DNA of 64,000 nt, from assembly GCF_013426205.1 (NCBI RefSeq), contig NC_089424.1:2294001-2358000 (forward strand), in the 5' to 3' direction. The DNA is from Metarhizium brunneum (taxonomy: Eukaryota; Ascomycota; Sordariomycetes; Hypocreales; Clavicipitaceae). The notes below the pieces were generated by a model that worked only from the letters and a program-made list of their open reading frames with translations, was not told where the DNA came from and did not search any database. Made by a program: the position numbers and the translations under genes. This document shows positions 13,401 to 24,810 of the stretch, piece after piece; the stretch's first letter is position 1, and each line of letters begins with the position of its first letter.

Positions 13401-14714
13401 CTATTTCAACACTGGCAGCCAGCCCTTTCTTCGTACGAAACCTTGAACACGCTCATCACGCATGATATCCCCGCCTGTTCGGGCAGTCACGACACTACGT
13501 TCGTGTTCGACGCCTCGTACGTAAAAAGGAAAGCTTAGCCTCTGCATTGCGTCTTTTTCGCCTCTTGTATCGGGTGTGGAGGCGGAAGAAGCCGACGTAG
13601 ACGGAAGCTGCCAAACAGTCTTGCCCCCTTGCAACCGTTCCTGGAACCCGCATGCTTTTCTGTCCAGCGAGAGATACCATTTCCTCTGGTGAATGCTACC
13701 AATGGTGTTGGAAGCGCCTGGGTAGGCATTTGTTCGTCGAATCTCTGCGTCTTCCAGCTCCTGCAGCTCCGCCTCTAGAGCTATCCGGGATACCTCTTGG
13801 CCGTCGGGTTGTCTACCCTTGGGAACGAGGGTAGTCTCCTCGTCCTCGTCGTCCTCGTCCGCAACGTCGCCAGAGTCGGAACTCGTCTCCGGGTCGGCTC
13901 GTTTGACTCTCCTGCGCTTGGTCCTCGGCGCCCTGCTGCTTTTTGCCCTGCCCTCCGCGTCCTCCCTCTTGGTGAGCCGCATGTTCAAAATATAAGTCTC
14001 TGGCAGCTTGGATCCGTGTAGCTGAAGCCGTATCTTGCGGTTGTGAAACGCCGCCTCTAGCAGCTCCTGCTGCGGACGCTCCTCGTCGTCTGGACTCGGC
14101 TGAGAGGAGGGATCTGCTCTAGGCGCATGCTTGCTCCTCCTGGGGAGAACGGTGTAAGTCCCCGTGTCCCAGATTAAGAGGGAGCCCGTTTGCGGGGATG
14201 CCGTTTCGATGAGGTGGTTCCAGAGGGAATGGATACGCGTTTCGGTGGCGTTGCGGTTGAGACGGGTGCTGTTTGGGTCTCCGGGGGGACCGTACATTAT
14301 GGCCCAGGATACGCTGCTGCTGGGGTTGATTTGCAGGCGTAGGTCGTAGTGTAGGCCGGCGATGGGGTGGTCGTGTTGGTGGATGACGAAGTGGGAGGAT
14401 TGGCTCGTGAGAGAGCCTGCGTAGAGGGAAGCGTAGCTTGGGATGGGGAGGAGCGGGGCCGGGCAGGGGAGGACGTGGTTTTCTAGATGCGTTGTGAAGT
14501 GGGCGAGGGGGTTGGCGATGTGGGCTTTGCCGGATTCTATGGCTGCTGTGGTGGGTGGCGATGGTTTGTTGGTGGTGGTGTTGCATTTTGGCGATGATGG
14601 GGCGTTTGGGGGAGAGGACGGGTTCGGGGGCTTGGGCGGAGAGAGGGTCCATTGGAGATTCCGCTTCTTGATGAATGGGTTTGGGATGAGGTCTGCGGGC
14701 TGTTTGGTTGCCAT
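13401..14714 (-). CDS. LigD-type 3'-phosphoesterase domain protein
   Basis: Single-exon gene of 437 aa. The ATG at 14714 (MATKQPADLIPNPF) is chosen because the frame upstream of it has no other ATG. Residues of roughly 100-260 match the 3'-phosphoesterase (PE) domain first known from bacterial DNA ligase D, which trims 3'-phosphate and 3'-ribonucleotide ends in end joining. The sequence shows FVIHQHDHPIAGLHYDLRL; the HYDLR core carries the His, Asp and Arg known as catalytic or metal-site residues in the Pseudomonas domain. SWAIMYGPP and a later KIRLQLHGSKL follow the family pattern. No ligase or primase domain is attached. The middle is Arg/Asp/Glu-rich, and a C-terminal block (WYLSLDRKACGFQER) is probably fungus-specific. 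A DNA-end repair role is inferred from the domain. It could act in the nucleus, but I see no clear signal beyond basic clusters such as RTKRRRVKR. Confidence 0.82.
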   Translation of the reverse strand: MATKQPADLIPNPFIKKRNLQWTLSPPKPPNPSSPPNAPSSPKCNTTTNKPSPPTTAAIESGKAHIANPLAHFTTHLENHVLPCPAPLLPIPSYASLYAGSLTSQSSHFVIHQHDHPIAGLHYDLRLQINPSSSVSWAIMYGPPGDPNSTRLNRNATETRIHSLWNHLIETASPQTGSLLIWDTGTYTVLPRRSKHAPRADPSSQPSPDDEERPQQELLEAAFHNRKIRLQLHGSKLPETYILNMRLTKREDAEGRAKSSRAPRTKRRRVKRADPETSSDSGDVADEDDEDEETTLVPKGRQPDGQEVSRIALEAELQELEDAEIRRTNAYPGASNTIGSIHQRKWYLSLDRKACGFQERLQGGKTVWQLPSTSASSASTPDTRGEKDAMQRLSFPFYVRGVEHERSVVTARTGGDIMRDERVQGFVRRKGWLPVLK

Positions 14715-16081
14715 TGGGAGGGCTATCAACCTATGTGTGTGATTTCATGGTGACGGTATCCTGACTCCACCGTCGTCTACATGAAGTTGGGTTGGTATGT
14801 GGTGATATCTGATAGCGAGCTGGCTGTGGATAATTCAGAACGAGTGCCAAAGTAAAATGGAGATACTAGAGGCAGCCGAATTAACAGAAAATGAGGTATA
14901 GTTCAGAGAATGGCAGCTGTAAATGGTGCAAGCGTGGTGTTGAGGTGGTTTGAATTATGTAAGCAATTGGTGTTTTAGGCACGTATTGAGATGGCTGCTT
15001 TCGCCACTAGGCAAGTGGAAACTCATCATCTCTTCTCCACGCTTAGAGTAGATCATTGATAGTAGGTAATTAGTCGTTATTACACACACTATTTTTAAGC
15101 AACGCATTTGAATCCGCTAGGTCCCTGGCACTTGGACACCTACGTAGCCCTTCTTCACCTAGTCCTCACATGCCTCCCAGCAAGTGATATGGTTGGTACA
15201 GAAGAAGAAAGAAATTTATTTCGTGAGAAAAGTGAAAAGAAGCCTTTTTGGTCCTGGTCTTCATGCATGCGTGAACCACTCAGAAAGGCACTAGTGGGAT
15301 AATGCCAGGGACAGCTGGGTTGGGCAAGTTGCAGGCTGGATGCCCTCACGACATGCATCAGCGGTGCAATGCTGAATGAGACACGGAGTCTTCGTCTGCC
15401 GGCAGCCAGAGCCTGATGCTCATTTTGCCCTTTCCAGAGATTTGACGGACACACTCGTCCTCCATGACGCACCCACGGCCAGGCCGGAGCCACGGCCAAA
15501 CAAGTGTGGGTGAAGATGCCGAGGCACAGAACCAATGGAGCAACGTGAGCGGCCAAAGACGGCGTATGTCCCACTTTTCTCTGCCTCTCTTAAGTCTTTG
15601 CATCTCGGGCCCGCGGCTCGGTCACTTGGGCGGGTCCACGGCCGGTGAAGTGGCAGCACTTGAGTAGCCAAGTCCAGTCTCGTCCCCACATCTTCACAAG
15701 TCAAACCCAGCGTTCAAGCCTTTTCACCCCAGATTTCCTTATACCGTCGCTCAAATCCACCCTTTGTCTCCCCTCTCCCCGATCCGTGGCCTCCCTGAAG
15801 CATCGCATTCATCCTTCCATCTGGGAGTCGATTGTCCTTCTTCGCACACAAGTCTGGCCAGTTTTGCCCTTTTGCTGTCAACTCTGCCCTCTCTTGCATA
15901 TTGGGAGCGCGTCGAGCTTCTTGTCCTCGGGTCGCTCCGAAGTCGCCTCGGAGCTCGCCAGAGGCAAACAACGGCCTTGACGCAGCTGCGACAAACTCGG
16001 CCGTTTGTGCTTCGCAACTCAACTCGGGATACACCTCTCTTGTCCATCCTTTTCTCCTTAATAATCACATAATCCGCGACC
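14715..16081. other. divergent promoter region of the LigD-like gene and pex13
   Basis: About 1.4 kb between divergent genes. I see no coding frame with sensible composition and no RNA gene. The 400 bp before pex13 is C/T-rich, as in many fungal promoters and 5' UTRs. Confidence 0.5.
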
Positions 16082-17460
16082 ATGGCCTCGCCCCCCAAGC
16101 CTTGGGAGCGGCCTGGCGCTTCTGCTGCTGCCTCCAGTACGTATTCTTTGTCTTGACGCCCGCTGCGTTCTGACATTCACATGCTAACCACTTGTTCGCC
16201 AATAGCTCCTATCCCTTCTACCACAGCCGCATCGCCAGCCGTTGCTGCGAGCGCTGCTGCCGCTTCTTCTGCCGCTCCTCCTGTTCCCGACCGCCCTTCT
16301 TCCCTCGCCTCCGCCGTTAATCAGAATGCCTCAGCGTACAGCCGCGTGGGCGTGGGCGCCATGGGCATGGGTGCCTCACCATACAGTGCCTATGGCAGTG
16401 CGTATTCATCACCGTACTCAAGTCCGTACTCACGGTTTGGCGGCATGGGTGGATATGGCGGTGGCATGTATGGCGGCTATGGAGGTTACGGCGGCGGCGG
16501 CATGTACGGGGGGATGTATGGCGGCGGCATGGGCCCCAACGACCCCAACAGCTTAACCAATCGCTTCAGCAATGGAACTGCAGCTACCTTTCAGATGTTG
16601 GAGGGTATCGTAACTGCCTTTGGCGGATTCGCCCAAATGCTTGAGAGCACATACATGGCCACACACTCAAGCTTCTTTGGTATGCTCACCTCACACACAG
16701 TCTCTCACCCTCATCTTGATATCACGTCACTGACGCGGCCACAGCCATGGTATCAGTCGCCGAGCAGTTCGGCAACCTTCGCGATACTCTGGGCTCCATT
16801 CTTGGCATCTTCACACTCATACGCTGGATCCGCACGCTCATCGCCAAAATCACGGGTCGGCCACCCCCAGCAGACGCAACCGCTCTCACACCCGCCGCCT
16901 TTGCCCGCTTCGAAGGCCGTCCTGGCCCCGATGGCACCTCGGGTCCCGCCAAGGCTTCTCGTAAACCTCTGTTCTTCTTCCTCGCCGCAGCATTCGGTAT
17001 CCCCTATCTCATGTCCAAGATGATCCGCACCCTGGCTGCCTCTCAAGAAGAGGAGGAGCGCCGCCTACAGCAACAGGCCCTCGAAGCACAACAACCCGTT
17101 GACCCGTCCAAGCTCGAATTCTGTCGCCTCATGTACGACTACCTCCCCCAGGGCAACAACACGTCCATGGAACTCGAAGCACGAAAAGGCGATCTCGTTG
17201 CCGTTCTCACAAAACACGATCCCGCAGGCAACCCTAGTGAATGGTGGCAATGCCGTTCTCGCGATGGCCGCCAGGGCTACCTCCCCTCCACCTATCTCGA
17301 GGTGCTGAAGCGTCCCGGTCAAGACGTCAAGGCGATCAAGGCCGCGTCTAGCGACTCTAGCAGAGCAAATTCAATCACGACTGCGTCTGAGAGCCTGCAG
17401 GAGGGCAAGAAGGAGTATGCTACCGCTGATGGGATGCAGCGAAGCCATTTTTACTCGTAA
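16082..17460 (+). CDS. pex13: peroxisomal membrane protein Pex13 (peroxin-13)
   Basis: Docking component of the peroxisomal matrix-protein importer, binding Pex14 and the PTS1 receptor Pex5 at the peroxisomal membrane. Three exons: 16082-16136, 16206-16679 and 16745-17460, giving 414 aa with phases agreeing. The start MASPPKPWERPG is typical of fungal Pex13. A Gly/Tyr/Met-rich segment covers roughly residues 70-125, of the kind proposed to form a permeable meshwork in the import pore. Two hydrophobic segments follow (LGSILGIFTLIRWI and PLFFFLAAAFGIPYL). A C-terminal SH3 domain spans about 301-367 (ALYDY-like MYDYL, then EWWQCRSRDGRQGYLPSTYL). A Ser-rich tail follows. Length and order match the family. 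Confidence 0.95.
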
Positions 17461-17904
17461 AGGGCAAGGGAGTTTAATGAAAAATAAATACCACGCATTG
17501 TTACATCTTTTCATTTATGTGTCCAAGGGCACGTTTATATGGGCATTTGGGTATGGTACAGGTTTCGCATGTTATAAGGACGTTTGTTCTCACATAGTCT
17601 ACTGTTGAGCGCGGGCAAGCGTTCATTTATCAGGATAAATACAACGTATCATAATACAGAAAGCTATCCTTGTACCATGTGCTTTGATGCAAATTGATTG
17701 TTCAATTCAATTGCATCTACTGCCGATGACGTAAACAAGAGTCACTGCGTTGTCTATGGTATTTAATACCACGTTTTCAAGCCAGCATTCCGCCCTCCTA
17801 ATATGCCAAACAATATATGCGATAGGGTCATCGGATTCGTTACATTATCAGTCGTTAGCTATAAGCCACACCATGTAAAAACTTTACCGTAACCCGCGCT
17901 CCCA
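17461..17904. other. convergent 3' region of pex13 and the AAA ATPase
   Basis: Non-coding, rather AT-rich, probably 3' UTRs. No gene seen. Confidence 0.5.
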
Positions 17905-20344
17905 TCAATTCGCATCCCCCTCACAGCCGTCTCGCCCCTCCAGGCGCGCAATATAGCCCTTGAAGCTCGAGCTCATCTCTACAACGGCCTCCAAGTGGCT
18001 CGCCCGTATGGTGACGACTTCATCCCCTTCGTCTTCAGCCTCGCTCTCTGCCAACGCCAACGCCGTCTGCATCGCGTTCCGAATCTCCCTCCCATTCAAC
18101 CTCAGCAATTGAACGCCCGCATGATGGAAGACGTAGTCTCTCGCCGCTGCAGAAACATGAATCTTCCCGTCTGAATCGCGCACAAGTCTCTCGAAGCTAT
18201 GTGCCCAGATGCGCTCCCGGTTCTCGTTGCTGAGGTTCTTGTAGTGCAGCGCGACATGGATCCGGCTGAGGAACGCGGCGTCGAAAGACTGCACCCGGTT
18301 GGTGGTGAGGAACAATACGCCGCGGTAGTATTCCAGTGCGCGGAGGAAGATGGACACCAGGCCGTTGCGGGCAACGTCGCTGGCGGTCCGGTGCTCCAGG
18401 TAGACGTCCGCCTCGTCGAGGAGGACGAGCGCGCCGTAGCGCTGGCCCAGCGCGAGGAAGTAGGCCAGGTTCTTCTCCACGTCGTCGAGAGAGCTGAGCA
18501 GGTCGCCGGATGTAAGGGCCATGAGGGGCCGGTTGGAGAGCTCGGCGATGCATTCTGCCGTTGAGGTTTTGCCAACGCCTGGCTGGCCGTGGAGGAGGAA
18601 GATGCGGCCTTCGCCTTTATTCTTGATAAAGTCGTTTCCCCAGGGGGAGAGCTTCTTGTTGACAGAGGCGGCAAAGCGGCTGATCAGGGCTTTGACGGTG
18701 CGCTTTATCTTGTCGTCTAGTACGAGGTACTTGAATGCTTCTTTGTCCTGTTTGATATCCGAGAGATTGGAGACTTGGAAGATGCCCCAGCGGCGGGAGG
18801 CCATTATGAAGCCGGGTATGAGTCCGCTGCAGACGACATAGAAGAGGTCGGTTGTGGGTGTTTCGTCGATGGCAGGGATGACGGGTTTGAACTCATGGAA
18901 CATAACTTCTTCAGGGTGATGTTCTCGGTTGGACATGCAATGACGGCAGGCACAACGAGGGGGAGCCTGTGGAAGTTGATTCAAGTCCCATTGGTTCTCT
19001 GGAGGTGGTGACCTTGGACGTGTTAATCTTGGTTGGCATTGTAGTTGCTGCTTCATGTCGGGGCAGTATTCGCCAAACCCGGGCGAGTCGCAAATGACAC
19101 GTCCTGATACAAGTCCCTTTTGAGTATCCTTGATGTGTATGCCTTCATCGACGAGCTCGCCGTTGTATTGCTTGGAGGTGGGCTCTTTGAGAAGTTCCCA
19201 AAGCAATTTCCCTTCTTCGATGAGCTTCTGACGCAGGGGCATCCTTGGCTTCTTCCCATCTTGGCCTTGCAGGTCGTCCATCCAATATTCTTCAGGGACC
19301 ACTGCGAGGCTAGTGATTGGGACTTCACCCTCCCACATCTCTACCGAGAACTTGGTAAATTCCCGGACAAGGGTGTTACCGCGCGCTCGGACAAACCATA
19401 CATATACGTCGTATCGTCCGTCCAGAGCCCTCGGGGGCATGATGCCACTGACAATGTAGGCGGACCACTTCCCGTGCATTTTGGCATAGACGACCTGACC
19501 GGGCTTGAACAGGGTCCAACACCACTCATGCGTGGTGACTGGATTGTGAAGTTTGTGCCGAGCTTCTTCGTCACGTAAGTCAGGTCCAAAAGTGGCATCT
19601 AGAAACTGCAGCAGCACATCAATGTGGTGAGACGTAGTCGTTTTGTACACTCCGTCGTGTGTCGATGGCTGGTTACTACTGTAGGCAGCCAGCTCCCGCC
19701 AATGATGGTACGATACATAATACGGTGCGTCAATGGTTACTGGCGAGGTTTGGAGATGAATGCTCGGATAGTATGCTACCACGGCTCTTAGAGCGTTTAT
19801 GAGGTACTTTGAGTGTATGATGATGTGTGAGCGATTTCCGGAGACTCCACTGGCCTCATGGCTACCGTAGTTGATTCCGTTGTATACGATTGGAGGCAAT
19901 GGCGGCGGCCAGATCGGGACATACGGACGTACGCTGTGCGCATACGGTTGAGAGATGGCCGGGCTGGTCTTTCAGCAATGATTCGATTGACGACTTCAAT
20001 GACCGGTTGTTCGCCTGACCATCCCTGATCTTGAAGAGGACTCTCTTGGTAGTGATCCGACTGTCAAGCCTGTTTATCAAAGGGCTTGTCGCTTTGAAGG
20101 TCTATATTATTGCATCAGTGGAGCCCTTCCGGGCGGAATGAAAGGGATATATGCCCTTACGGTTTACGACTTGGTTTCGCATGTCTAATAGATGGAGTGA
20201 GTAGACGACGTCAGGGACTTTGCCGTCTACCCTTAATGTGGAAGGCTTCCCCAATGTAGATTGCATCTTTATCCTCCCAACCTCGTCCGAGTTGACGCTG
20301 GAGACTGATTCGATATCTTGGATATCAATGCCGACTGTGGGCAT
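17905..20344 (-). CDS. AAA-family ATPase with DUF7025-like domain
   Basis: Member of a large fungal family of AAA ATPases of unknown role. Tentative exons are 20168-20344, 19992-20101 and 17905-19933 (771 aa). The first junction is sound; the second (intron about 19934-19991, weak donor) is my best way to join two frames and could be wrong. The N-terminal half holds a DUF7025-like region near residues 205-315 (TLFKPGQVVYAKMHG, then YDVYVWFVRARG). The AAA module has Walker A GQPGVGKT near 545, Walker B LVLLDEAD near 595, a sensor-1-like FLTTNRV and an arginine-finger candidate in FLSRIHVALHY. The stretch before the AAA module contains a CxCxxC-like cysteine group (PRCACRHCMSN). No membrane segment is seen. 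Function and partners are unknown. Confidence 0.8.
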
Positions 20345-22699
20345 TTTGGAAACGCTAGAGGAGGAAATGAGATAATGTAGCAAAACAAGGGGGAAAATGA
20401 AGCTCTCCTTCGTGTTGGGAGAAATGGTGATGGATTTGGAGGATGAAAATATACGATGGTGAGGGGAAGGAAGTAAGCACTTGAATATGTACTCACGCAA
20501 GATAACGCAAAGGCTGTAAACGAATTCACGCCATGCATGTCAAAAGCGGTGCACGACAAGACAGTGGAACGGTCAATTCCATCGCAACTCTGATACCACA
20601 GGGGGGCAGGGCGAATTTTACGACTTGAGGCGTTGATGAGGCATTTTCTGGTAATGTCTGACCCAATCTACTTGAACACGTATACATGCTTCGCGCCTGC
20701 TCCCGCCCCCATTGGGAGCATTGGGATATAGATTTGCGGATCATGTTGCTCTTGGTTATCAAGTGCGACCTCAAGTCAGACAATCCTGCAGGTAGGCGAG
20801 GCATGTCATGTCCGCCCGCATGAAGTATGGCTGGTGACCAGTAGTCGAGGGAATTATTAAACTTGGCTGGTTGTATATAAAGGTGTATACTCCGTACGTA
20901 TGTTTGATACAATGGTCAAAGTGAGGCGACACTGGTCTGTTGGTTGGTCCAGCAGCTACATCGGGTAGTCAGTAGAGTCGTCAGATCTCCAGCTTGCAGC
21001 TCCGTCTTCGTAATCATCGCATGCATCCAGTTACACATGAGTATCACATAGTGTCTCCTGGAAGCAATGCAGCCGAGCCAGCCGAGCAGCCGAGCCATTG
21101 GTAGGACATAAGACGCCGGCGAGTCTTGGATATTGACGAGAAGAAGCATCCATCATGTATTTCGCTAGGCTTCACGTACCGTCGAAGCCATTTGAGGGTG
21201 ATATTTTCTGGCCATTGAATTTTTCATGTTGAAATAAAGATGGTTGGAGATAAAAGCATGTGTAGCAGATAAGATCCTGTTGAGTTGGTGTTATGTTGAT
21301 AAATGATATGTTACTTTATGGCGGTGAGGGTGTTATTCATACTGCCGTCATAAAGGCAGCCAACATTTTCACACATCGTTATGTATGTTACTGACAGGCG
21401 GACGAATAGGGTTGGATTTCGGGTGATATGTAATTCACAGCGCCTTTCTCCGCGTCGATAACTCAAGGGAAGTTGTTTTCTTCACTCCCACGACGCACCT
21501 CCATCGTATCTTCTACAACCTAGCCGTCGATCGCCATGACAAAAAGCATGCGGTCGGACATAACGCTTGCGTCCCTCAAGGCTGTTTGTCCTGGAGGTGG
21601 ATTGAGGCAGATTGGAGGCATTGAGTGCTTGGAGAATCCTTGGGACAGTTCATCTGTTGATCTGTCAAGTAAAGAACAAAATTTTACTCAATGCACCGCA
21701 CCGCAGTCTCGAAATCAGGAGGTGATGTTGCACCAGACGTAGAAATAGTACGTTTGGAGGAGCCGGAGAGACTGATGACGGGCACCAACTTCGAGGTGAC
21801 TATCCAGGGCGAGGACAACTGATAGCAACGATGAGGGGGTAGTTCTCTTCTCCCACCCAGTTCAAGAGCACGCTGTTTGAATAGCTAGTGACCAGTACAG
21901 TGGTCAGCCTGGCAATAGACAGACTGATTTGAGAGGGATTCTCAAACAGGGCTGCAGGCAGCTAATATCAATCTTAATAAGCCGGAATCGTCGAGCCCCA
22001 ATCCGATTGGGAAATGAGATGCTGAGGGGGAAAACGATCAACGCCTAGGAAGTCAAAGAGGGTTTGATATATTGATATACTCAGTCCCGGAGTGCAAACC
22101 AGGCCTTGTCACCTTTCTCATACTATGCTTGGTAAACATCGTCTCCTGGCCGAATCGCGTCATCCTCCATCAGATTAGTTTGGCCCGCGTGTAGTACCGC
22201 CGTTGTTTTCGTTTTGTCACGGTTTGTAGGAATGGGGATGAATCATAACAGCAGGTGGTATTTGTAACTGAAGTTGCTCGATTGTGGAACCACGTCCACG
22301 ACCTAAACCAACCGAAAACCTCGAGACTCTGTTGTGGAGTTCCTCGCTGGCTGTCAAAGTGTAAGAACTGACGATAATACGATGTGTTGACTCCGAATAT
22401 GAAAGATGCTGGATGAGGAGTAGATATAACCTGAGGCCCTTCGAATTCTGTTGATGTGTGGGAATTGTTCTCTGGCCCCTGGTTGCGAAATTTTGTAGGT
22501 TGTTAGCAAAAGCGCCCACTCCCATGCTGTAGGTTTGCCTCATCATCAATGCTAATCGATGTGTCCCTTATTCATTGGCCAGCTGTGGTCAAACATCATG
22601 GAGCTCGATCCATGAATACTTGGCCGGACGATACCCGGGCATAGGGGGTCAAGTCGCTTATTTGTCAGTTGCGCATACGACAGACATGTTCAGTCTTGC
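20345..22699. other. gene-free stretch between the AAA ATPase and atg6
   Basis: About 2.3 kb covering the AAA promoter and the atg6 3' side. Open frames are short and not protein-like. One copy of the TACTCCGTA nonamer lies at 20888-20896. No RNA gene recognised. Confidence 0.5.
20888..20896 (+). repeat. dispersed nonamer TACTCCGTA
   Basis: Fourth exact copy of the nonamer, about 540 bp upstream of the AAA ATPase start. Confidence 0.4.
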
Positions 22700-24221
22700 T
22701 CATGAGGCTGTGCTTCTAGCAGTTGACGCAATATTGCTGGCGTGCGCGAGAAGAAACTTGCAGCAGGTGAGAGTAAGCTTGCAAGCCTTTGTCCAACCAT
22801 CGTCTTGCGCAATTCCTAGCTTGATGCTCACTTCTCCAATCTTATCACCCTCGATTTTGTATGGAAGAGAAAGTGCATTTAGTGACTGCTGAGTCTGCCG
22901 TTGTACGTGTGCACCCAATTGCCTCACCAACTCGAGAAATGCAACCATGGCATTATCAAATTTGCGGTGCATGAATGTTAGACCTAATGGCATGTCTCCG
23001 GAGCTGTATAGCTCTAAGACATGCTTCTTTGGGGGTGCTTGCATGGCTCTCGAGCCAAGGCGACTCGAAGATGGGCTGGGAACGTCGTATCGAATGATCT
23101 TGGACGTGCTCCCCATCGGTTGCGGATCGTAACCGTGGAATCTGTAGTCAAGCTTTTCAGCCACAGTAACAAGTAGTAGCAGGGCGTGACCCCAGGCTGC
23201 GTTGATCTCTGGCCAGTCCACGGGCTTATTAGACAGCCTTCCAAGTCTAAGCCCGTTTATGGTGGCAAAACTTCCATCGTGGCTGATGCAAAACGTGTCG
23301 TTATAGACGTTTGATCGCTGAAGCTTTTCGAGCAGCTGGGAGTCATGACTGTATTTGGCGTTAATGCTGTCTCGTTCTGACTGGAAATCGGACATTTTCG
23401 CAGCGAAGGCATTCCGCCCCCTCCAAAAAATCTCCTCTTCTTTATCTAGCTGGCGGGATTCTTCTTCAAGGGCTAATATCTCCTCGTCGAGAACATCCTT
23501 TTCCTTCTCCAGCCGTCGTAACTCGTCCATGGCAGCGACTCTATCCTTCTCGGCCTTTTGGAGCCGCTCCTGGCGAGCCTTCATCTCATCTGTACTAGGG
23601 CGTTCAGTCTTTACTTGTCTAAGGTGCCGTACATATGCATCACGCTCCTTAGATGCAACCTCTAGCTTTCTTTGCAATCCATCAACTAGCAAATCTGTAC
23701 ATTCGACGCAAACCGGGTGGTCGATATCGGATCTTGCGGAAAGAATTTCAAACAGTCTATTGATTCTATCCATCTCGTCACCTCGTGAAGACTGTTGGCT
23801 GGTGGAAATCGATTCTTGCGTGGAGCTTGGTCTTCTGGCCAGCGCCGGGGCAGCTGTAGGTAACTCCTTGACGGGCGGTTGTGGATGGCCAACTTGAGAC
23901 TCGGTCAAGTAGATAAATGACATAGTTGAGTCCCGTGGGTGGCCGCCATGATATCTTTTGAAGGTTGGTTGGCCCGAACTTTGCGACACCCGATCGTAAA
24001 GAGACCTTCTGGTTTGTTCTTGGGATTGCAATACAGGAGGATCGGCTTGGCGTTTCGCAGACTGTTGCGCTGTTGCTGCTGGAGGGCAATAGACAGTCAG
24101 CGCTCTGCTGAATGAAGGAAATTCAAGTAACCTTACATATAAGGAGATCATATGCGGCTGGATTGAGGCCCTCGAGGGACCCGTCCAGCTTTAGTGGCTG
24201 CCGACACTTTTGGCAGAACAT
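22700..24221 (-). CDS. atg6: autophagy protein Atg6/Vps30 (Beclin-1)
   Basis: Core subunit of the class III PI3-kinase (Vps34) complexes that make PI3P for autophagosome formation and endosomal sorting. Two exons: 24137-24221 and 22700-24078, giving 487 aa. The short first exon starts MFCQKCRQPLKLDGSL, the CxxC segment found at the N terminus of fungal Atg6. The intron is 24079-24136; an alternative acceptor 3 bp further on would remove one residue. A charged coiled coil runs over about residues 140-270 (KDVLDEEILALEEESRQLDK). The C-terminal evolutionarily conserved/BARA domain is clear (HDGSFATINGLRLGRL; VDWPEINAAWGHALLLL; LDYRFHGYDPQPMGS; WTKACKLTLTCCKFLLAH). Its direct partner Atg14 is encoded about 13 kb away. 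Confidence 0.96.
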
Positions 24222-24810
24222 GACGGTGAAATGAGAGCGGCTACAAGACCGCGACGAGCTGGTGACGGTGAGGGCTCGACAGAGACTCTATGTTAGTACT
24301 GTGACATAAGGCTAATCTTTCAAAATGGCGTGCTGAAATGATTGAACGACCGCCAAATACCAGAACATGTGGTGTGGTAGTAAATCTCGAGATGATCATC
24401 GACGTTAGGTGTATGGTGGTTCAACAAATAATACAGTGGACTGGCATGAGATGTTGGTGGCGTCATTGGTTGACTAGGGTGGTCCGTCCGCGGCTGACAT
24501 GCAAGTACGGCGTAGTTAGTGCCTGCTTAGCTGTTGCTCTGGAGCTTTTGCCACTGGTTCTAGTCTTAAGTTGTTACTACTACGTAGTTGTACGATGGTA
24601 GAACAGTATGCTTGGCAAAGGAAATAAGAAGCTTACCACACACAATTCTGAACTGCGAATCCACAGGGATACATTTTCTCGAAATGTCTTCAGGTTTGGT
24701 ATCCAAATCGTCAAAATCCCATTCCTGCCTTACATCGTAGCCCCAGTAGCTTTTGTATTGTACATGTTATACATTCCACCCTAGTATATTTGATCTGCAT
24801 CCAGCTTCAG
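24222..24810. other. region between atg6 and the twin-CX9C gene
   Basis: About 590 bp: the atg6 promoter and the 3' flank of the upstream gene on the same strand. No gene seen. Confidence 0.5.

Noticed and set aside
16181..17023. 280-codon frame through the pex13 introns
   Set aside because: It reads through a GT-AG intron. The spliced model gives the conserved Pex13 sequence and SH3 domain.
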